Positions 15,399-23,228 of a stretch of DNA of 64,000 nt are shown one piece after another (position 1 is the stretch's first letter; every line of letters begins with the position of its first letter). This stretch comes from Mesorhizobium sp. WSM4306 (GTDB taxonomy: Bacteria; Pseudomonadota; Alphaproteobacteria; Rhizobiales; Rhizobiaceae): assembly GCF_007003975.1 (NCBI RefSeq), contig NZ_VFTC01000006.1, positions 62,001-126,000 on the forward strand. Reading direction: 5' to 3'. The notes below the pieces were generated by a model. It worked only from the letters and a program-made list of their open reading frames with translations. It was not told where the DNA came from and did no database searches. The position numbers were made by a program, and so were the translations under genes.

Positions 15399-18300
15399 AT
15401 GACTGGATGCGTCGAGCGGCGGACAGGGATCGAATTTCGTCCCGGATTTGTCGGAAACTGGATCGCTCGCGCGGCTGACAGCCGCTCGGTTCGCCGCCGC
15501 CTGATGGCGGTGCTGCGCATGGCGCATCGGGTGCTCGGCATGCGCCGCAAAGGTCTGGGGCTCGGCACGCTCGGCAGTGGACGGATGCTGGCAGCGGCGC
15601 TGGGGGCGATCGCATTCGGGAGCATCGCCACCCCGGCATCGGCACAGGTTTTCGGCGGCGGCGGCACGGCAAACGGAGTGCGCGGTATCGCGTTTGGATC
15701 CGGAGCCGTGCAAAACGGAGCCGATTCCATTGCCGAGGGCACCAATGCCAGCGCGGGCGCCCAGAATGCCGTCGCGATCGGCTTCCAGTCGATCGCCTCC
15801 CAAATCAATTCTATCTATCTTGGCTCGCGCACCGCCGCCGGGACAGGTGCAACCGCCCAGAGCGCCATCGGCATTGGCACAGATGTTACGGCATCGCAGG
15901 CCGACGCCATTGGAATAGGACGTTCATCCGTTGCCTCGGCGCAATATTCGGTGGCTCTCGGCCTAAACGCGAAAGCCACGGGCACCGGCGGCGCGATGGC
16001 GCTGGGCCAGGGCACGATCTCAAGCGGCGTCAACTCGGTCGCGCTCGGTGTTCAGGCCCAAGCCCTCGGGGCTGGCGCCAACGCCTTGGGCACCTTCTCC
16101 GTTGCTTCGGGTGGGAACTCCACTGCCCTCGGCACCAGTTCCACGGCCAGCAACAATTATGCGACAGCCGCGGGCTGGGGATCCGTCGCCAGCGGCGCCA
16201 ATTCCACTGCCGTAGGACGCCAGGCCGCTGCCAGCGGCATAAACGCCTCCTCCTTCGGGACCGGATCGAATGCGATAGGCGACAATTCTCTTGCTGCCGG
16301 CGTCAGCGCCAACGCCGGCGGAGTTGGCAGTACCGCACTTGGTATCGGCACCTCTGCCGGCGGCGCCAGTTCGGCGGCCGTCGGCTTCCAGGCCCAGGCC
16401 GCCGGCACCAATGCCGCCGCCATCGGTCCCCAGGCAAATGCATCGGCGTCAAACTCGGCAGCCTTCGGCAACGTCGCCACGGCTTCGGGCAATTTCGCGC
16501 TGGCCTTGGGCAATTCGGCCGTCTCGAGCGGGGTCGGCTCAGTCGCGGCTGGTTCTGGAGCCCAGGCCACGGACGTCTCGACCACCGCGCTCGGTAACAA
16601 CGCCGCGGCGACCGCCGCAAATGCCAGCGCGCTGGGGTTGGGCGCCACGGCTAGCGGAACGTACTCCACTTCGCTTGGTTCCACCTCCAAAGCCACCGGC
16701 GCCCGTGCGTTCGCAGGCGGCCGTTCGTCCACTGCCGGCGGTGACGATTCCATCGCCATCGGCACGACGGCCGTCTCGACAGGGGCAAGCTCGACAGCCC
16801 TTGGAGCGGGCGCGGTGGCACAGGACGTAAACGCGGTCGCCATGGGCACCGCCGCCAGCGCGATTACCGCCGATTCCGTCGCGATCGGCACGGGCGCGGT
16901 GGCCGACGGCGGCAAGGCGGTCGCCATCGGTTACGGCAACGAAGCCTATGGCGACGGCGCAGTCGCCATCGGCGATCCGAGCTATGCGAGCGGCACTGGC
17001 GCCTTTACCGGCGGCGCCAACAATATTGCCAACAGCGACGGCACGGCGAGCGCCACCGCCGCCAACCAGGCGGCAGGCGCGGTTGCGATCGGCAACAACA
17101 ACAAGGCGATCGGGCAAGGTTCTGTGGCGCTGGGCAACGGCTCCACCGCGGGCGCCGCCGGTCTCGCCGGCAATGTCGCGCTGGGCAATGGCGCGACAGC
17201 GGCGGCGAGTTCCGGTGACGTGGCGCTGGGCTCGGGCTCGGTGACCGCGACGGCGGTCGGCACCAGCGGCACGACTATCGGCGGCACGGCCTACAGCTTC
17301 GCCGGCACGACGCCGACGAGCACCGTCAGCGTCGGCGCACTCGGCGCGGAGCGGACCATCACCAATGTCGCGGCGGGCCGGCTGAGCAACTCATCGACCG
17401 ACGCCATCAATGGCTCGCAGCTGTTCGCGACCAACCAGCAGGTGACGCAAAACACCACCGATATCGCCGCCAACACCGCCGACATCACCACTCTCGGCAA
17501 CACGATCAACAGCATCAGCACCGGAGGCGGCATCAAGTATTTCCACGCCAACTCGACACTGGCGGACTCCCAGGCGCTGGGCACGGATTCCGTCGCGGTC
17601 GGCCCGAATGCCGTGGCCAACAATGCCGGCGACGTCGCGATCGGCCTGAATTCGGTCTCCGGCACCACGACCGCGGTTGGCGGCACGACGATCGGCGGCG
17701 TCAACTATGCCTTCGCCGGAACCACGCCGGCTGGTGCGTTCTCGGTCGGCTCGGTCGGCGCGGAGCGCCAGATCCAGAACGTCGCTGCGGGACAGTTGAG
17801 CGGCTCCTCGACCGATGCGGTCAACGGCTCGCAGCTGTTTGCGACCAACCAGCAGGTGACGCAGAACACCACCGATATCGCCGCGAACACCGCCGATATC
17901 GCGGCCAACACCACCGACATCACCAATCTCGGCAATGCCATCAGCAACATCGCCGGCGACACCTCGACGGCCTACACCGACGCCAATGGCGATGGCATCC
18001 GCTATGTGCGCACCAACGACACGACGCTGCCGGTCACCGACGCCTTCGCGCAAGGTGTCGGTTCGTCCGCGGTCGGCTACCAGGCGACCGCGTCCGCCGC
18101 CAATTCGCTGGCGCTCGGCCGCGGCACCCAGGCCACTGTCGCCGACGGAGTAGCGCTGGGCTCCGGATCGGTTTCGGACCGTGCGGTGGCACCGGCATCG
18201 GGATCGATACTGGCCGGCACCGGCCTCGTTCCCTACAACACCAGCGACGCGACCTTGCTCGGCGCCGTCTCGGTCGGCACCTCCACCTCCTACCGCCAGA

Positions 18301-19439
18301 TCATCAACGTCGCCGACGGTACCGCGGACCAGGACGCGGTCACGCTTCGCCAGCTGAAGGGCGCGCTGAGCTCCTTCGCGGTGACGGGAAGCCTGTACTT
18401 CCACGCCAACTCGACAGCCGCGGATTCGCTTGCGGTCGGCGTCGATTCGGTTGCGGTCGGTCCGCGCACCACCGTCAACGGCGACAACGGCATCGGCATC
18501 GGCAACGGCGCCATCGTGCAGCAGACGGCGCCCGGCGGCATCGCGATCGGCCAGAATTCGACCGTCAACCAGGCCGACAGCATCGCGCTCGGCACCAACT
18601 CGACCACCAACGGGGCCCAGGCAGTGGCACTCGGCGCCGGCGCAAAGGCCAACGAGCCGGGCAGCGTCGCGCTCGGCGCGGGCTCGACGACGGCGGCGGC
18701 GGTCGCCACCACCGGCACCACGATCAACGGCGTCAACTACACCTTCGCCGGGACAGCTCCGACGAGCACGGTGAGCGTCGGCGACGTCGGCAAGGAGCGC
18801 ACCGTCACCAATGTCGCGGCGGGCCGGATCAGCGGCACCTCCACCGACGCCATCAATGGCAGCCAGCTCTACGCCACCAACCAGGCGGTCGAATCCATAC
18901 AGGGAAGCGTCGGTGACCTTAATGAGTTCGCGGTCCAATACGACAAGAACGGGGACGGCAGCAAATCCAACTCGATAACGCTTGCCGGCGGCGACCCCAA
19001 CACGCCGGTCGTCATCCACAATGTCGGGGCGGGCGTTGCCAACACTGATGCGGTCAACGTGCAGCAGTTCAACACCGGGCTGTCGCTCAACCTGGCGGAT
19101 TCGAAGACCTACACCAACCAGGTGGCGGCCACCACGCTGCAGCAGGCCAATGCGTATGCGGACTCTAAACTCAGCCAGCTCAACATGGACATGGGCGAGG
19201 TCAAGGGCGAGGCGCGCCAGGCTGCCGCGATCGGCCTGGCGGCCGCCTCGCTGCGCTACGACGACCGTCCCGGCAAGCTGAGCGTGGCCGCCGGCGGAGG
19301 CTATTGGCGCGGTGAAGGGGCGCTGGCCTTCGGCGCCGGCTACACCAGCGAGGAGGGCCGTGTTCGAGCCAACCTGTCCGGCACGACAGCAGGCGGGAAC
19401 TGGGGTGTCGGCGCGGGCGTCAGCCTTACGCTGAACTAG
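15399..19439 (+). CDS. YadA-like trimeric autotransporter adhesin
   Basis: This 1346-residue surface adhesin should trimerise and anchor itself in the outer membrane (type Vc secretion). A long N-terminal extension precedes the hydrophobic core LAAALGAIAFGSIATPASA, giving a signal region of about 82 residues. The head (about 90-610) is built of 14-residue left-handed beta-roll repeats with SxAxG signatures such as NSVALG, STALG and DSVAIG. The stalk (about 620-1265) alternates further head motifs with neck/HIM units (NVAAGRLSNSSTDAINGSQL and variants). Coiled-coil segments such as QQVTQNTTDIAANTADI lie between them. The last 75 residues, from about MGEVKGEARQAAAIGLAAASL to GVGAGVSLTLN, are the YadA membrane anchor with a C-terminal aromatic-free strand. 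It heads a four-gene unit with IalB and DUF4189 proteins. The ligand is unknown. Confidence 0.95.
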   Translation: MTGCVERRTGIEFRPGFVGNWIARAADSRSVRRRLMAVLRMAHRVLGMRRKGLGLGTLGSGRMLAAALGAIAFGSIATPASAQVFGGGGTANGVRGIAFGSGAVQNGADSIAEGTNASAGAQNAVAIGFQSIASQINSIYLGSRTAAGTGATAQSAIGIGTDVTASQADAIGIGRSSVASAQYSVALGLNAKATGTGGAMALGQGTISSGVNSVALGVQAQALGAGANALGTFSVASGGNSTALGTSSTASNNYATAAGWGSVASGANSTAVGRQAAASGINASSFGTGSNAIGDNSLAAGVSANAGGVGSTALGIGTSAGGASSAAVGFQAQAAGTNAAAIGPQANASASNSAAFGNVATASGNFALALGNSAVSSGVGSVAAGSGAQATDVSTTALGNNAAATAANASALGLGATASGTYSTSLGSTSKATGARAFAGGRSSTAGGDDSIAIGTTAVSTGASSTALGAGAVAQDVNAVAMGTAASAITADSVAIGTGAVADGGKAVAIGYGNEAYGDGAVAIGDPSYASGTGAFTGGANNIANSDGTASATAANQAAGAVAIGNNNKAIGQGSVALGNGSTAGAAGLAGNVALGNGATAAASSGDVALGSGSVTATAVGTSGTTIGGTAYSFAGTTPTSTVSVGALGAERTITNVAAGRLSNSSTDAINGSQLFATNQQVTQNTTDIAANTADITTLGNTINSISTGGGIKYFHANSTLADSQALGTDSVAVGPNAVANNAGDVAIGLNSVSGTTTAVGGTTIGGVNYAFAGTTPAGAFSVGSVGAERQIQNVAAGQLSGSSTDAVNGSQLFATNQQVTQNTTDIAANTADIAANTTDITNLGNAISNIAGDTSTAYTDANGDGIRYVRTNDTTLPVTDAFAQGVGSSAVGYQATASAANSLALGRGTQATVADGVALGSGSVSDRAVAPASGSILAGTGLVPYNTSDATLLGAVSVGTSTSYRQIINVADGTADQDAVTLRQLKGALSSFAVTGSLYFHANSTAADSLAVGVDSVAVGPRTTVNGDNGIGIGNGAIVQQTAPGGIAIGQNSTVNQADSIALGTNSTTNGAQAVALGAGAKANEPGSVALGAGSTTAAAVATTGTTINGVNYTFAGTAPTSTVSVGDVGKERTVTNVAAGRISGTSTDAINGSQLYATNQAVESIQGSVGDLNEFAVQYDKNGDGSKSNSITLAGGDPNTPVVIHNVGAGVANTDAVNVQQFNTGLSLNLADSKTYTNQVAATTLQQANAYADSKLSQLNMDMGEVKGEARQAAAIGLAAASLRYDDRPGKLSVAAGGGYWRGEGALAFGAGYTSEEGRVRANLSGTTAGGNWGVGAGVSLTLN
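17413..17899 (+). repeat. Near-identical internal repeat in adhesin stalk
   Basis: Bases from 17413 and from 17827 are nearly identical over about 70 bases, encoding GSQLFATNQQVTQNTTDIAAN twice, 138 codons apart. A more diverged copy lies near 18862. Recombination between copies would delete or duplicate a stalk module in frame. Confidence 0.75.
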
Positions 19440-19448
19440 GGCCCGGCT

Positions 19449-20024
19449 ATGATCAGGCAGGCAGTCTTTGCTGTCGCGATATCCATGACGTCAATGCTCC
19501 TGTCCGGCTCGTCCGCGGTCGGACAGGAGGCGGTAGCTTCCGGCTACAGAATAAGGCCTTCCGACGTCGCGGTGCCTGCGGATGCGAAGCTTGGCGAATA
19601 TCAACGGACCACCCGTCCGTTCGAGAACTGGACGCTGATCTGCGACGAGAACCTGCAGGCCCGTCAAAAGGTCTGCAACGTCACCCAGATCATCGAGGAC
19701 CAGGCAGGACAGGTTGCGTTCAGCTGGTCGCTGGCCGCCACCAAGGAAGGCAACCCCTATATGATCTTGCGCACCCCGCCGATCGCCAAGAGCGACAGTC
19801 CGGTCTCGCTGACATTCGAGGGGCGCAAGGAGCCGATAAAAATTCAACTCGACGGATGCAATCAAGCCGTCTGCGTCGGCATGCTGCCGGTTGGTCCGAT
19901 CATGCGCGAACAGATTTCGAAGGCCGCGGCATCCGTCATCTCCTTTCCGACGACGGATGGCAGGACGATCAACGTGACCGCAACCCTCAAGGGCCTGGCC
20001 GCGGCCGTCGAGTCGATCAATTGA
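19449..20024 (+). CDS. Invasion-associated locus B (IalB) family protein
   Basis: This is a 191-residue periplasmic or envelope protein. Residues 1-25 form a signal peptide (VAISMTSMLLSGSSAVGQ). The body has the IalB pattern: RPFENWTLICDENLQARQKVCNVTQIIED, then PYMILRTPP, SLTFEGRKEPIKIQLDGCNQAVCVGMLPVG and a TLKGL tail. Four cysteines are placed as in the family. IalB was named from Bartonella erythrocyte invasion; rhizobial members have no settled role. It starts nine bases after the adhesin stop, so cotranscription is very likely and a role in adhesin export or folding is a fair hypothesis. Confidence 0.87.
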   Translation: MIRQAVFAVAISMTSMLLSGSSAVGQEAVASGYRIRPSDVAVPADAKLGEYQRTTRPFENWTLICDENLQARQKVCNVTQIIEDQAGQVAFSWSLAATKEGNPYMILRTPPIAKSDSPVSLTFEGRKEPIKIQLDGCNQAVCVGMLPVGPIMREQISKAAASVISFPTTDGRTINVTATLKGLAAAVESIN

Positions 20025-20037
20025 CGAAGGCATTGCG

Positions 20038-20733
20038 ATGAACCAGCAATCGATCCATGACCGGATAATGTCCCGCAACCAGGGAAAGGATGCCGTTCAG
20101 GTCGGCATCGATGACCGGAGCAGACCGAAACGAAACCTGGCGAAGACCACTGTCTTCTCGTTGCTCGCCATTGCCGTCGTCGCCGCGGCCGGCTTCGCAG
20201 CCATGCGCTACGGCCTGGTCCGCAATTTATTGCCGCAGCCGGCGGTCGCGGAGACCAACGAGCCCGATCCGGCCCTGGCCGACACGCCATTTCTGCAACA
20301 CGCCAAACAGGCGGGTTTGCAGTCTTGTTCCAACATTTTTCCAGCCCTTGGGCAGATGCTGACGACCGGCACGACCTACAGCGTTCAGTCGATCTGGAAC
20401 AACGAGGCCCCCGACAAACACGTCGTGGAAGCCCTGGTCGGCATGAACTACGCCACGCAGGGCTACAGTGGCCCGGCCGCGGGCCTGGTGTTCGCAGCAC
20501 CCACCGCATCTGTTTGCGAAGGTACGATGGTCAGGGTGGCGCCGTTCGCGGCCAATTGCGCCGACGTTCCGGCCCTGCTTCCGAAAGGCAGCAAGCTTGC
20601 CAACAATCTTGGACAAATCAGCGTCTATGAACTGGCCAATGGAGGGGGCAACGCGATGCTCTTGCCCACCGGCAATAGCTGCGTCGTCATTTCCGTGGCC
20701 TCGGCAGCAGGAAAACAAGGAGGCGTACAATGA
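20038..20733 (+). CDS. Single-pass membrane protein of the adhesin operon, unknown
   Basis: This is a 231-residue protein with a cytoplasmic N-terminus of about 36 residues and one membrane helix (TTVFSLLAIAVVAAAGFAAMRYG). The rest would be periplasmic. It has paired cysteines (QSCSNIF, ASVCEGTM, AANCADV, GNSCVVI), which suggests disulfides outside the cytoplasm. No family is recognised. The gene lies 13 bases after ialB and overlaps the DUF4189 gene by four bases, so it is an operon member. It could help assemble or tether the adhesin, but nothing in the sequence proves that. Confidence 0.7.
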   Translation: MNQQSIHDRIMSRNQGKDAVQVGIDDRSRPKRNLAKTTVFSLLAIAVVAAAGFAAMRYGLVRNLLPQPAVAETNEPDPALADTPFLQHAKQAGLQSCSNIFPALGQMLTTGTTYSVQSIWNNEAPDKHVVEALVGMNYATQGYSGPAAGLVFAAPTASVCEGTMVRVAPFAANCADVPALLPKGSKLANNLGQISVYELANGGGNAMLLPTGNSCVVISVASAAGKQGGVQ

Positions 20734-21191
20734 GGGTGAATTCCGCCATTGCGGCAATCGGCATGCTGTTGGCCTGCGCCGGGCGGCTCGCTGCGGCGGA
20801 CCTCCCTGCCCCGCCTCCGGCTGAGGAAGAGAGGGGCATCTGGGCGGCGATCGCTTATTCGAACCCTGACCGGAAGCACGGCTTCTTCTGGGGTGCCGAC
20901 AAGCGTCAGGAGGCGATGGACATCGCCCTCAAGCATTGCCAGAACGCCGGCGGCGACAGCTGCGCCGTGGTGAGCGTGTTCCGCAATCATCGTCACTGGG
21001 ACGACGACGACAACACCGGCTTTCCCTACAATCATTGCGGCGCCCTCGCCGTGGGCGAGAAGCCGGAAGGACGGCTGACCAGCTGGGGCGCCGAGACGGC
21101 GCAAACACGCCGGCAGGCCGAAGACCTGACACTGCAGGCCTGCGAGCGGAGTGGGCAGAAATGCAAGATCCGCGAATGGGTGTGTACGTGA
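20730..21191 (+). CDS. DUF4189 domain secreted protein
   Basis: This is a 153-residue exported protein. Residues 1-23 are a signal peptide ending in GRLAAA. The mature part shows the DUF4189 layout: GIWAAIAYSNPDRKHGFFWGADKRQEAMDIALKHC, then SCAVVSVFRN, CGALAVG and a second aligned half (QAEDLTLQACERSGQKCKIREWVC). The cysteines probably form disulfides. The family's function is unknown; members are small secreted proteins with a repeated fold. It is the last gene of the adhesin unit, joined to the previous one by an ATGA overlap. Confidence 0.83.
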   Translation: MRVNSAIAAIGMLLACAGRLAAADLPAPPPAEEERGIWAAIAYSNPDRKHGFFWGADKRQEAMDIALKHCQNAGGDSCAVVSVFRNHRHWDDDDNTGFPYNHCGALAVGEKPEGRLTSWGAETAQTRRQAEDLTLQACERSGQKCKIREWVCT

Positions 21192-21218
21192 GGCCCTTGC
21201 GACAGCTCGGGAGCCGCT

Positions 21219-21512
21219 TCACCCAGCCGGTCGTCGCTTCTCGCGGACAGTGAAGGCCAGTTGTCCAAGCACCTTTACGGCGCCTGACTTGCCACCCTCG
21301 AAGTCTGCGGAGGCCAGCCGCCGGCCGGTGGCGAACTCATAGGCCGTGCCCAGGATCGCTTTCGGCGGGTGGACGCCGTCTTTCCAGACTAGCTCGTAGG
21401 TCGTGGTCGGGGCAAACCCATGCTTGGCGAAGAACTGGTCCGGCCCAAGCCGGTCGTATTCGTTGATTGCTTGCACCACATGATCGCGGGTGACGCTGTT
21501 CCAGTCTATCAT
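21219..21512 (-). CDS. Stand-alone ScoMcrA-like N-terminal head domain protein
   Basis: The 97 residues start MIDWNSVTRDHVVQAINEYD and continue with LGPDQFFAKHGFAPTTTYELVW, PPKAILGTAYEFATG and ADFEGGKSGAVKVLGQL. This matches my memory of the N-terminal head domain of ScoMcrA, a Streptomyces type IV restriction enzyme that reads phosphorothioated or methylated DNA. The SRA and HNH nuclease domains are absent, so on its own it should not cut DNA. It lies 23 bases after the hydrolase-SDR chimera on the same strand, with a GAGGATCAAG-type leader, and may be cotranscribed with it. Confidence 0.65.
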   Translation of the reverse strand: MIDWNSVTRDHVVQAINEYDRLGPDQFFAKHGFAPTTTYELVWKDGVHPPKAILGTAYEFATGRRLASADFEGGKSGAVKVLGQLAFTVREKRRPAG

Positions 21513-21535
21513 CGCTTGATCCTCTTGATCCTCCG

Positions 21536-22414
21536 TCAGACCGATTTCACTTCGCCGCCGTCCATGCGCAGCGCCGAGCCGGTCATCCAGCGGGCGCCTG
21601 ATGAGACCAGGAAGGCCATGAGTTCGGCGATTTCCTCCGGCTCGCCATAGCGGGCGATGCCGGCTTCCTTGGGGAAGCTGGCCGTCGCCTCCTCCACCGT
21701 CATGTCATGCAGCGGCGCCCAATGCTTGAGATAGGACTGGCGGCGGCCGGTCATCACTGGCCCGGGCAGAACGCTGTTGACCTGCACGCCGTCGGCGATG
21801 CCGCGATCGGAGAACGCCTTTGCCAAGGCGACGATCGCCGCATTGATCGTTCCGACCGCCGCATAAGGAGCCTTCGGAAACAGCGCCGAATTGCCCGATA
21901 TCAGGACCACCGCGCCCTTGGCCGCCTTCAGCGCCGGCCACGCCGCAATGGTGAGGCGCCTTGCGCCGTGCAATTTCAGCGCCAGGCCGCCCTCCCACTG
22001 CTCGTCGGTCATATCGAACAGGTCGATCTGCGGCACCGCGCCGGCGATGTTGAGGAGCGCGTCGATGCGGCCGAACGCGGCCGTGGTCTGATCGACAATT
22101 GCGCTTGCGGCCTTTGGCTCGGCGAGGTCGGAGGGGGCAAGCGCGGCGACATAGACAAGCGCCTTCACTTTGTCGCTGCGCGTCGCAGCGATCACGGCTC
22201 CAGCGTAGGCGTGGCCGACCAGCACCACCTGCCCCGCCACACGCTCGATGGTGCGGTCGAGTGCGGCCACGTCGTCGCGGAACGATGTCAGCGGCAATGG
22301 CGCGGCTATCAGGTTGAAACCTTTGGCCTTCAGCGGCGCGATGATCTTTGCCCAGCTCGATCCATCGGCCCAGGCGCCATGGGCGAGCACAATGTTCATA
22401 GGCTGCGAAGACAT
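21536..22414 (-). CDS. Alpha/beta-hydrolase-SDR chimera
   Basis: This 292-residue protein joins two unrelated half-enzymes in frame. Residues 1 to about 95 are the start of an alpha/beta-hydrolase (MNIVLAHGAWADGSSW, GQVVLVGHAYAGAVIA, LVYVAALAP). The nucleophile position in GHxYxG is Ala69, and the acid and histidine regions are missing. From about 105 it becomes the C-terminal two thirds of a short-chain dehydrogenase (FGRIDALLNIAG, VVLISGNSA, NSVLPGPVMTG, WMTGSALRMDGGEV). The cofactor-binding TGxxxGxG part is absent, and Gly188 stands where YxxxK expects Lys. A good AAGGAGAG site precedes the ATG, and a 27-bp palindrome lies 24 bases upstream. It is probably a deletion fusion of two neighbouring genes. 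Enzyme activity is doubtful. Confidence 0.8.
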   Translation of the reverse strand: MSSQPMNIVLAHGAWADGSSWAKIIAPLKAKGFNLIAAPLPLTSFRDDVAALDRTIERVAGQVVLVGHAYAGAVIAATRSDKVKALVYVAALAPSDLAEPKAASAIVDQTTAAFGRIDALLNIAGAVPQIDLFDMTDEQWEGGLALKLHGARRLTIAAWPALKAAKGAVVLISGNSALFPKAPYAAVGTINAAIVALAKAFSDRGIADGVQVNSVLPGPVMTGRRQSYLKHWAPLHDMTVEEATASFPKEAGIARYGEPEEIAELMAFLVSSGARWMTGSALRMDGGEVKSV

Positions 22415-22437
22415 CGGCGCTCTCCTTCTAGATAGAT

Positions 22438-22464
22438 AACCTGACTAACTTAATTAATCAGGTT
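22438..22464. promoter_or_regulatory. 27-bp palindromic operator candidate
   Basis: Arms AACCTGA and TCAGGTT at the ends, with TTAATTAA-rich centre, form a 27-bp palindrome in which 23 of 27 positions are symmetric. It lies 24 bases before the chimera's ATG and about 108 bases before the divergent CGNR regulator, the expected place for a homodimeric repressor site. Confidence 0.65.
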
Positions 22465-22571
22465 ACGGCTGGGGTTACCGCAATCGATCGTAACTTGTCA
22501 ACAAGCCTCAGAGCGGTTATGTTCACGAAGACGTGCTCGGGGCCGATGCTGCCGGGACAACTGGAGTTCCG

Positions 22572-23183
22572 ATGCAGCATTCTCCCGCGATGTTTATCGG
22601 CGACGCGCCCGCCATGGATTTCCTGAATTCAATCGCAACGCCGGTCGACATCCCCGTCGACTGGCTCGACGATGGCGAGGGATTGCTGGACTGGCTGGAA
22701 CAGGCCGGGCTGGTACCTGCGCAGGCGCTGCACAGCATTCGGATCGGGGCGCGTCCCGGCGAACTCGATGAGATGGCGGATCAGGCGAGGCAGTTGCGCG
22801 AATGGTTCCGAGGCTTTGTGCTCGAGCACAAGAGGCAAACGCTCCCTGCCGATGCGTTGCTCGCCCTGGAGCCGCTGAACCGGCTGCTTGATCGCGATGA
22901 CCGCTTCAGCCGCATCGTAGCTGGCGATCATGGTGACGGGTTCGAACTCCAGACGCTGCGGCGCTGGCGCTCACCGGAAGCGCTGCTGCTGCCAGTGGTC
23001 GAAACGCTGGCGACATTCGTCTGCGAGGAGAGTTTTGCGGACGTGAAGGCCTGCGAGGGACCGGCCTGCACGCTGCTGTTCGTAGACCACACGCGCGGCC
23101 ACAAGCGCCGCTGGTGCAGCATGGCGCTTTGCGGCAACCGCGCCAAGCAGGCGGCCCACCGGCAGCGGCTCAAGGCGCGCTAG
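22572..23183 (+). CDS. ABATE/CGNR zinc-finger putative transcriptional regulator
   Basis: This is a 203-residue protein with the two-part layout of the CGNR family. The N-terminal ABATE-type domain (AMFIGDAPAMDFLNSIATP, DWLDDGEGLLDWLEQAGL, LREWFRGFV) is thought to be a ligand-binding stress-sensor fold. The C-terminal treble-clef finger is CEGPACTLLFVD followed by RRWCSMALCGNRAKQAAHRQRLK, with the diagnostic CGNR. These proteins are predicted DNA-binding regulators and are often divergent from the genes they control. Here the divergent gene is the hydrolase-SDR chimera with its palindrome. I chose ATG 22572; an upstream in-frame start would add 13 non-homologous residues. Confidence 0.85.
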   Translation: MQHSPAMFIGDAPAMDFLNSIATPVDIPVDWLDDGEGLLDWLEQAGLVPAQALHSIRIGARPGELDEMADQARQLREWFRGFVLEHKRQTLPADALLALEPLNRLLDRDDRFSRIVAGDHGDGFELQTLRRWRSPEALLLPVVETLATFVCEESFADVKACEGPACTLLFVDHTRGHKRRWCSMALCGNRAKQAAHRQRLKAR

Positions 23184-23228
23184 GCGAAGTGGCGGAGAAC
23201 GGTTGTGGAGCCCTGTTTAGCGTCAACG

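Noticed and set aside
17391-19019. A 542-codon open frame antisense to the adhesin
   Set aside because: The repetitive, GC-rich adhesin sequence yields repetitive translations in all frames. No domain or start signal supports it.
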